A stretch of 47,597 nt of DNA from TMED27 sp045106175. GTDB taxonomy: Bacteria > Pseudomonadota > Alphaproteobacteria > Micavibrionales > Micavibrionaceae. Of this stretch, positions 42,710 through 47,597 are shown in pieces. Position numbers and translations under genes: made by a program. The notes below the pieces were generated by a model. The model made no database searches. It saw nothing but the letters and a program-made list of their open reading frames with translations, and was not told the origin of the DNA. Positions within the stretch are counted from its first letter, which is position 1. Each line of letters begins with the position of its first letter. The stretch spans positions 1 to 47,597 of the forward strand of contig JBGCEF010000014.1 in assembly GCA_045106175.1 (NCBI GenBank). The letters run 5' to 3'.

Positions 42710-43792
42710 ATGGCTGAATCGAAAATTGGATTGCAAACACATATCTGGAATAACAACGTCAAATCGATGGCGTTATTGGTTTTTTATCCTATTTTAATGA
42801 TTGTTATTGTCTGGCTGTGCGCCCTGGTCGTTACCAATATTGTTATGCCTCACCCTGTCATAGACAGCTATCAAAATACCAATCGGTTCCATAGCATATT
42901 TGCTAACGACATCATCACGCAATACTGGCCGTTAATCATGACGGGTGTTATTGGATGGTTTGCCGCAGCTTGGTTTTTTCATACAAGCATGATTAGAAAA
43001 TTATCACACTCACACCCAGTAACCAGAAAAGAAGAGCCGGAGCTATATAACCTTTTAGAGAATTTATCGATAACCGCTGGCGTACCAACACCACGATTGG
43101 AAATCATCGAAACACATGCCCGTAATGCCTTCGCCAGCGGTATTGATCAAAAAAGCTTCACTGTCACCGTCACACGCGGTTTGATGAATGCCTTAACTAA
43201 AGATGAATTAGAAGGCGTGCTGGCACATGAGCTGGTCCATATCCTAAATCGTGATGTCCGTCTTTTAATCATTACAATTATCTTTACAGGCATGATTGGC
43301 TTTGCCGCCCAAATGCTCTGGAGCCAAATACGCTATGGTTACATTTTTTCTGGGCGCAGCCGTGAAAAAGGCGGCGGTATATTAATCATTTTAGGATTAG
43401 CAGCCGTTCTCTGGCTTGGATATATTCTAACCCTATGCACCCGTTTTGCAATTTCAAGAAAACGAGAATATATGGCGGACGCTGGTGCGGTCCAACTGAC
43501 AAAAAATCCTGAGGCTATGATGCGCGCATTACAACGCATTGCTGGGCGTGATCATATCCCAGAAACAACGGGTGACATTGCAATGATGTGCATTGAAAAC
43601 CACAAGCCTTTCATGGGTTTATTCGCAACACACCCACCCATCAAAAAACGAATTCATGCACTCGCAGAAACCACTGGAACTTCGATTCCGCAAATGAGCT
43701 TACCGCCCGCTTCGAAACAAGAGCGCTTTCAGCAAAAAGAACATCAAAACCCATGGCTACCGCGTAATCGCGGCCACCGTCGCAAACGCTGA
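42710..43792 (+). CDS. M48 family membrane metalloprotease (HtpX-like)
   Basis: A 360-residue zinc protease of the inner membrane. Two transmembrane helices lie at about 20-45 and 76-92. The catalytic helix is LAHELVHILNRD with His173, Glu174 and His177; the third ligand is the Glu of RKREYMADAGA (about 253). Two further hydrophobic segments (about 184-198, 222-242) are buried between these, as in HtpX. The C-terminal THPPIKKRIHALAE is typical of the family. The final 40 residues are basic and Gln-rich. HtpX enzymes degrade damaged membrane proteins; the downstream BI-1 gene is another membrane-protein quality-related gene. Confidence 0.93.
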   Translation: MAESKIGLQTHIWNNNVKSMALLVFYPILMIVIVWLCALVVTNIVMPHPVIDSYQNTNRFHSIFANDIITQYWPLIMTGVIGWFAAAWFFHTSMIRKLSHSHPVTRKEEPELYNLLENLSITAGVPTPRLEIIETHARNAFASGIDQKSFTVTVTRGLMNALTKDELEGVLAHELVHILNRDVRLLIITIIFTGMIGFAAQMLWSQIRYGYIFSGRSREKGGGILIILGLAAVLWLGYILTLCTRFAISRKREYMADAGAVQLTKNPEAMMRALQRIAGRDHIPETTGDIAMMCIENHKPFMGLFATHPPIKKRIHALAETTGTSIPQMSLPPASKQERFQQKEHQNPWLPRNRGHRRKR

Positions 43793-43808
43793 ATTTTTTC
43801 GATTCTTC

Positions 43809-43836
43809 TTGGAATCTGATATAATTAAGCTATATT
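43809..43836 (+). promoter_or_regulatory. Possible promoter of the BI-1/YccA gene
   Basis: TTGGAA (43809-43814), a 16-base spacer, TATATT (43831-43836). A perfect TATAAT also occurs at 43820-43825 but without a good -35. Either would place transcription 45-60 bases before the start codon at 43880, which has AAAGGAG upstream. Confidence 0.4.
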
Positions 43837-43879
43837 AAAAATCATTATCGTTACTATTCGACAAAGGAGTCATAAAACG

Positions 43880-44596
43880 ATGCTTAACGAAAACACTGTT
43901 TCTAGCCAGTCAAAATCGAGAGAAATTGACGCAGGTTTAAAGAAATACTTAAGTGATATTTACGCAAAAATGGCTGGTGGTGTATTATTAACCGCTATCA
44001 CAGCTATGGTTGTTGGAAGTTCACCATTTCTACTCAATCTATTTTTAGGTGGCCCGCAATCCATTATTGTGATGCTTGCACCGCTTGCGATTGTTATGTT
44101 CGGTTTCCGTCCAGACCGTATGGAAGCCAAAAAGCTTATGATGGTCTTTATGGCCTTGGCTGTTGTCTATGGTATTAGCTTCGCATCCATTGCCGTTATG
44201 GCTGGGAATGATCCCGCATATGGCGTAATCGTTGCTAAGGCATTCTTCATTGCAACAGGTATGTTTGCCGGCGTCAGCATCTTGGGCTACACAACCAAGA
44301 TCGATTTAACGCCTATTCGTACTTTCGCAAGCATGGCAATCTGGGGCGTGATAATCGCGGGTCTTTTAAACATGTTTGTTTTCAAAAGCTCTGGCTTAGA
44401 TATCGCCTTATCGATGATCAGCATTCCTTTATTTGCGGGCATCACGGCATGGCAAACACAAAATATGAAAGAAATGTATAGCCCATCCGCACCGGCAGAA
44501 TTGGTTCAGCGTTACAGCTGGTCTGCTGCGCTGACACTTTACATTAGCTTTATAGCGATGTTCATGAACATTCTTAATCTTATGAGCCAACGCTAG
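43880..44596 (+). CDS. Bax inhibitor-1 / YccA family membrane protein
   Basis: A 238-residue integral membrane protein with about seven hydrophobic helices spread from residue 30 to 236. The start fits the family (LKKYLSDIYAKMAGGVLLTAITAMVVG, about 20-46), with the conserved YAKMAGGLL-type motif. GYTTKIDLTPIRTFASMAIWGVIIAG follows at about 134. Related proteins act as pH-sensitive calcium leak channels (BsYetJ) or modulate FtsH (YccA). It starts with a good AAAGGAG site and ends just before an intrinsic terminator, so it is a single-gene unit. Confidence 0.93.
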   Translation: MLNENTVSSQSKSREIDAGLKKYLSDIYAKMAGGVLLTAITAMVVGSSPFLLNLFLGGPQSIIVMLAPLAIVMFGFRPDRMEAKKLMMVFMALAVVYGISFASIAVMAGNDPAYGVIVAKAFFIATGMFAGVSILGYTTKIDLTPIRTFASMAIWGVIIAGLLNMFVFKSSGLDIALSMISIPLFAGITAWQTQNMKEMYSPSAPAELVQRYSWSAALTLYISFIAMFMNILNLMSQR

Positions 44597-44620
44597 TAAA
44601 TTTTAAAAGTGTAAAATTTT

Positions 44621-44649
44621 AAAAACCGCCTCTTTGAAGGCGGTTTTTT
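44621..44649 (+). terminator. Intrinsic terminator after the BI-1/YccA gene
   Basis: AACCGCC, an eight-base loop, GGCGGTT and a T-run form a strong G+C-rich stem with a U-tract 25 bases after the stop. The A-run on the 5' side may allow function in both directions. Confidence 0.92.
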
Positions 44650-44732
44650 GCATATAGAACAAAGGTATATTGACTTACACATGTGATCGTACTAAGAGTT
44701 GTTTAAATAACTTAAAAAAGGGGAAAACCTAA

Positions 44733-45149
44733 ATGATTAACGAATTTAAAGAATTTATTGCCAAAGGTAATGTCATGGATATGGCCGTTGGTATTATCAT
44801 CGGTGCTGCATTTACGGCAATCGTCACATCATTGGTTGGCGATGTTTTAATGCCAGTCATCGGTGTATTAACAGCTGGTATTGATTTCGCGGACCTATTC
44901 TACGCGTTAGACGGTAATACTTACGCAACTTTAGCTGCCGCCGAAGAAGCAGGCGCTGCCGTGATCAAATATGGTGTTTTCATCAACGCTTTGATCAACT
45001 TCTTAATTGTGGCCTTCGTAGTCTTCTTGCTTGTAAAAGGTGTTAACAACCTTAAGCGTAAAGAAGAAGAAGCTCCAAAAGAGCCACCAGCACCACCAAA
45101 AAGCGAAGTGCTTTTAGAAGAAATTCGTGATGCTCTAGCGAAGAAATAA
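44733..45149 (+). CDS. mscL: Large-conductance mechanosensitive channel
   Basis: A 138-residue pentameric channel that opens on hypo-osmotic shock. The N-terminal EFKEFIAKGNVMDMAVGIIIGA (about 4-25) is the diagnostic MscL start, leading to TM1. The periplasmic loop (about 53-78) is Ala-rich, and TM2 (INALINFLIVAFVVFLLVKGVN) is followed by a charged cytoplasmic helix with the EVLLEEIRDAL end. AAAAAGGGGA precedes the ATG. It stands alone between two terminators. Confidence 0.96.
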   Translation: MINEFKEFIAKGNVMDMAVGIIIGAAFTAIVTSLVGDVLMPVIGVLTAGIDFADLFYALDGNTYATLAAAEEAGAAVIKYGVFINALINFLIVAFVVFLLVKGVNNLKRKEEEAPKEPPAPPKSEVLLEEIRDALAKK

Positions 45150-45172
45150 GAAATTTAAGATTTCCTGCAAAT

Positions 45173-45209
45173 AAAGCGGGTTGGGGCTTCGGCTTCGCCC
45201 GCTTTTTTT
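45173..45209 (+). terminator. Intrinsic terminator after mscL
   Basis: AAAGCGGG pairs with CCCGCTTT across an internal segment (TTGGGGCTTCGGCTTCG), followed by further T residues. It lies about 24 bases after the mscL stop. Confidence 0.88.
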
Positions 45210-45259
45210 GTCTGCATTTTGGGGCTTGAAAATATACGAAGTTGAGGTTATTTATACCC

Positions 45260-45322
45260 AACGTCTTATCAGCCAGACGTCTTAACCGACTGTTACCCTA
45301 AAGGGCATAAGAAAAAGGTTAA
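45260..45322. repeat. Cluster of direct and inverted repeats upstream of tRNA-Ala
   Basis: ACGTCTTA occurs twice 16 bases apart, which also makes an ACGTCT / AGACGT inverted pair. CCCTAAAGGG follows at 45296-45305, nested between TTAACC (45282-45287) and GGTTAA (45317-45322). On the minus strand the first part resembles a D-arm (AGTCGGTTAAGAC) followed by CTGATAA, the anticodon-loop sequence of tRNA-Ile(GAT), but no acceptor stem closes it. Confidence 0.45.
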
Positions 45323-45352
45323 GCCACTAGCAATTTAAAACGATTGCAAAAA

Positions 45353-45428
45353 GGGTCCTTAGCTCAGCTGGGAGAGCGCTTCGCTGGCAGCGAAGAGGTC
45401 AGCGGTTCGATCCCGCTAGGATCCACCA
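45353..45428 (+). tRNA. tRNA-Ala (GGC anticodon)
   Basis: A 76-base cloverleaf with encoded CCA. The acceptor GGGTCCT pairs with AGGATCC, giving the G3-U70 wobble that identifies alanine tRNAs. D stem GCTC/GAGC, anticodon stem CTTCG/CGAAG with loop CTGGCAG (anticodon GGC at 45386-45388), T stem AGCGG/CCGCT with loop TTCGATC. The discriminator is A45425. Confidence 0.98.
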
Positions 45429-45481
45429 AAACTTTAATCGAGCGAATAGTTATAAAATTAATAATTATATCATCACTAATT

Positions 45482-46858
45482 TTAGCGCGGCTCTGCAAAA
45501 TCATGCATCATAGAGCGTGTGCCCTTTTTGGAATACACGCCTGCAGCGGCTAAAAAGTGATTTAACGATCTTGGAGGCTTTCCAGTTTTTAAAAATGAAG
45601 GCGTAACATAGTCTTCCCAACCATTGACTTGCCCAGAAGAAAAAGCCCGCGAAAGTGTGCTTGCATGAAGGGCATAAACAAAATCATTAGGGTTAGAGTC
45701 ATTAAGGCGCCTCCTCTGATACTGCACAAACCGTCTTGCAGATTCCAAAATATCAGAAGCCTCAACCCCTCCATCGGGCATATTGCGACCAATCTGCTTA
45801 GTTTTTATCGCTTCTGGAGGATGCCAATCGAGCGTTTTACGCAATTTTCTAAATGCATAACTCAGATGAACTCTATCAGCGGATCCTGTAGGCTTGTTCC
45901 TATCTAGCCAGCCGTAGAACATAGTACGACTAACGCCAGGATTTTCTGCGTCGCCTCCAATATGCACTATAAATTTACTGGAGGAGAATTTTGCCTCTTT
46001 AAGTAATGCCCTCAAATGATCTCTGTAACTTAAATCTCCTGATAAGTCGTCAAGATTGATTTTGCCTTTTGGCAATTCCAGCAGCCGTTTTAAAGCAAAA
46101 TCCCAATGATCGGCTTTTGCACGTTGTACGCCTTTATTTTCTACCCAGCTTTTAAGTATTGGAAGAGTTAAGCTCGTAGGTTTATTAGGATCATCTTTAA
46201 TAAGAGCAAAAAAAGCTTGGGGCCTTATTCCTGCCCTGCTTAAAAGCCGTTCAAAAGCTCTTCTTCTGGAGGGAAGATCCTTTTTAATACGATGGTCTAA
46301 ATAAACATCAGGACGAGCGGAAAGAATGGTTGGCTTTGCTTGAAGCTTTTTAACAATATAATCTACGAGCGCTTTATCCGCAGTTTTAGTCGTGCCGCCC
46401 TGATTAATCCATCTATTAATTGTACTTTCTTTAAGCCCAGCTGGAAGATTTTTATCACTTTCAATTTCCCGCCATAAAGTCCTCGCTCTATAGCCTTTTT
46501 TAAAAAATAACTCTTTTAGCGTTTCTCTCCAAGTTTGGTTTTTTCCATCAACTTTTTCATCTAGATGTATACGCTCTTTTTTGGGTTTAGCATCGGACAA
46601 AGCAACGGCTTTAGAAATCACAAAATTATACAAATCAGAATCAGTACTTATTGTCCCTGAATTTGGATCTAGCCAATTTCTTATAATTGTTTTTTTGAAG
46701 CTATCTGGTTTGTTAGGATCATCTTTGCTTAAGCGCCATAAACTTTCGGGACTTACCCCCGCTCGCTTTAAATTCTGGCGAACAAGTTCTCTACGCGTAA
46801 CCCCGTTATCATCGGTGCATTCATCAAGGAAAACTTTATCTTGCCATGCCTGTGTCAT
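45482..46858 (-). CDS. Unknown protein with four tandem helical (HTH-like) repeats
   Basis: A 458-residue basic, soluble protein with no signal peptide. Four repeats of roughly 80-88 residues can be aligned by eye: about 20-105, 108-190, 197-270 and 277-350. Each has an R-x-x-L-x-x-LL-x-x-AG helix, a short loop, L-x-x-x-I-x-x-D-x-x-x-P, a T-I-x-x-W helix (Trp62, 150, 238, 317) and an A-x-x-x-x-x-x-Y/F-x-x-x-x-L helix. DDPNKP is identical in repeats 1 and 3. The helix spacing resembles a helix-turn-helix unit, so nucleic-acid binding is plausible but unproven. The C-terminal 110 residues are different and end with an LNHFLAAAGVYSKKG segment, possibly a fifth, diverged unit. I do not recognise the family. 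It lies 53 bases after tRNA-Ala and is convergent with it. Confidence 0.82.
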   Translation of the reverse strand: MTQAWQDKVFLDECTDDNGVTRRELVRQNLKRAGVSPESLWRLSKDDPNKPDSFKKTIIRNWLDPNSGTISTDSDLYNFVISKAVALSDAKPKKERIHLDEKVDGKNQTWRETLKELFFKKGYRARTLWREIESDKNLPAGLKESTINRWINQGGTTKTADKALVDYIVKKLQAKPTILSARPDVYLDHRIKKDLPSRRRAFERLLSRAGIRPQAFFALIKDDPNKPTSLTLPILKSWVENKGVQRAKADHWDFALKRLLELPKGKINLDDLSGDLSYRDHLRALLKEAKFSSSKFIVHIGGDAENPGVSRTMFYGWLDRNKPTGSADRVHLSYAFRKLRKTLDWHPPEAIKTKQIGRNMPDGGVEASDILESARRFVQYQRRRLNDSNPNDFVYALHASTLSRAFSSGQVNGWEDYVTPSFLKTGKPPRSLNHFLAAAGVYSKKGTRSMMHDFAEPR

Positions 46859-47028
46859 TAGGTTTTTTAAACAAAAACTATGATTATGTCAATAATTATA
46901 GCTGAATTGAAAATCTAGGATTTAAAAACCAATCCTTTGCACATAATCAAAATAGTTTTAAGCTATAGGTAATAAATGATTTTTATTTGCCATAAAATAA
47001 ATTATATGCTAACAAGATAGGAATAAAA

Positions 47029-47160
47029 ATGCACAGATACATATTATTAATCGCAGTATTAGTCATGTCAGCAATGAGCCTATCTGCGTGTAATACCGTA
47101 GAAGGCTTCGGAAGAGATCTGCAAGAAGCAGGGCGCACCATCGACGATGCGATTGATTAA
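47029..47160 (+). CDS. Entericidin A/B-like small lipoprotein
   Basis: A 43-residue lipoprotein. The N-terminal hydrophobic helix leads to the lipobox LSAC (Cys21), then NTVEGFGRDLQEAGRTIDDA, the pattern of entericidin A/B lipoproteins (G-x-G-x-D-x-x-x-A-G-x-x-I). In E. coli the pair is a lipoprotein toxin-antidote module; elsewhere single copies of unknown role are common. A TAGGAA site lies six bases before the ATG. The next gene follows 12 bases later, so they are likely co-transcribed. Confidence 0.9.
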   Translation: MHRYILLIAVLVMSAMSLSACNTVEGFGRDLQEAGRTIDDAID

Positions 47161-47172
47161 AAGGATAAAGTA

Positions 47173-47457
47173 ATGAAAAACATAGTCACAACATTGGTAT
47201 TTACAGCAGCCATTTTTACAGCGCCACTATGCTTTGCAGATGATTTCGGCACACATTTCACTGATCAAACGCCCCTCGGCTTTAGCGACATAAAGCCTAA
47301 CGATGACTCATCAAACATTGATGGCATGGACCTTAACACAATCGAACCTGCCGCAGGCGGTGATGAAGAAAATCAGCCTACTCAAGATGTTTCAAAGTCA
47401 AAAGAAAACACCACTGAGATTGATCAGCCATTAAAATTGGAAGAAATTTCTCTCTAA
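47173..47457 (+). CDS. Small exported acidic protein of unknown function
   Basis: A 94-residue protein with a clear Sec signal peptide (TTLVFTAAIFTAPLCFA, cleavage at about 22). The mature 72 residues are acidic and hydrophilic (Asp, Glu, Asn, Gln, Ser) with little fold content, no cysteine and no recognised motif. The ribosome binding site is AAAAGGAT. It follows the entericidin-like gene by 12 bases and ends 13 bases before the convergent stop of the gene at the window edge. Confidence 0.7.
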   Translation: MKNIVTTLVFTAAIFTAPLCFADDFGTHFTDQTPLGFSDIKPNDDSSNIDGMDLNTIEPAAGGDEENQPTQDVSKSKENTTEIDQPLKLEEISL

Positions 47458-47470
47458 AACTAATGAAATT

Positions 47471-47597
47471 CTAGAAGCGTTTGCTGAGATTAAAGAAGTA
47501 TCTCGCATCGTCATCACCCATCGCTTGGACATCACGGGTCAACGGTATGGCAACGAAAGCACCAGCTTCAAAATTATTGATAATATTGGCGCGCGCA
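47471..47597 (-). CDS. 3' end of an unknown gene
   Basis: Reading into the window from the right edge on the minus strand, an uninterrupted frame of 41 codons ends at TAG (47471-47473). The visible C-terminus includes NNFEAGAFVAIPLTRDVQAM, ending ARYFFNLSKRF. It looks like genuine conserved protein with good amino acid balance, but too little is present to name a family. The rest lies beyond the window. Confidence 0.65.
   Translation of the reverse strand, partial: ARANIINNFEAGAFVAIPLTRDVQAMGDDDARYFFNLSKRF

Noticed and set aside
44670..44698. TTGACT-N17-TAAGAG upstream of mscL as a promoter
   Set aside because: The -35 is good but the -10 agrees at only three of six positions; a promoter is expected here but this exact site is not supported.
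45344..45553. A 69-codon plus-strand reading frame across the tRNA gene, beginning MQKGSLAQLGERF
   Set aside because: This is the translation of tRNA-Ala; the sequence folds as a perfect cloverleaf and the frame has no ribosome binding site.

Overview
The window looks like a chromosomal piece of a flagellated, AT-rich alphaproteobacterium. This rests on the run pyruvate-dikinase regulator / maf / aroE / coaE / dnaQ facing secB, followed by fxsA, a Tim44-type gene and mltA, which is a familiar alphaproteobacterial arrangement. A Micavibrio-like or related deep-branching lineage is plausible, but the sequence alone does not prove it.

Layout. (1) 1-2975: a truncated minus-strand gene of unknown function, then two related genes that may encode degenerate metallopeptidase-like proteins. 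(2) 3035-10945: housekeeping genes. A tightly overlapping plus-strand operon (PEP synthase/dikinase regulator, Maf, AroE, CoaE, a glutamine amidotransferase, DnaQ) faces fxsA-secB; after these come Tim44-like, MltA and a small unknown gene. (3) 10951-23250: a minus-strand block of a type IVB (Dot/Icm) secretion system. In transcription order it reads IcmL/DotI, IcmK/DotH, IcmE/DotG, IcmG/DotF, an IcmC/DotE-type repeat protein, IcmJ/DotN, an IcmD/DotP-type small protein, IcmB/DotO and an unknown membrane protein, with an aldo/keto reductase at the end. This is nearly the Legionella icmL-K-E-G-C-D-J-B order. (4) 23429-31768: plus-strand genes set inside the secretion region: three consecutive paralogous exported proteins of unknown function, then flgK and flgL behind a textbook sigma-54 promoter. 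(5) 31772-40736: a second minus-strand block. In transcription order it has a FIST sensor-type protein, a DsbC/G-like protein, a Pro/Ala-rich protein, a VirB1-like lytic transglycosylase, DotD, DotC, DotB, IcmT and a TcpQ-domain protein. (6) 40828-45428: LemA, an M20 amidohydrolase, an HtpX-like protease, a BI-1/YccA-type protein, MscL and tRNA-Ala(GGC). (7) 45482-47597: a protein built of four tandem helical repeats, an entericidin-like lipoprotein, a small exported protein and the 3' end of an unknown gene.

How it fits together. The two minus-strand blocks supply an outer-membrane core (DotC, DotD, DotH, DotG), inner-membrane parts (DotF, DotI, IcmT, DotE/DotP-like), two ATPases (DotO, DotB) and one coupling-complex subunit (DotN). 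The coupling ATPase DotL, DotM, DotA, IcmF/DotU, IcmQ, IcmS and IcmW are not in the window and would have to lie elsewhere or be absent. A local lytic transglycosylase and thiol oxidoreductase would suit assembly of an envelope machine.

The strongest candidates for something new are the five-unit concatemer in the IcmC/DotE position, the triplicated exported family between the two secretion blocks, the Pro-rich protein with a repeated PM-x-FF-x-KK motif, and the four-repeat protein beside the tRNA gene. No insertion sequence, prophage or CRISPR array was seen. No stretch longer than about 300 bases is without a gene.
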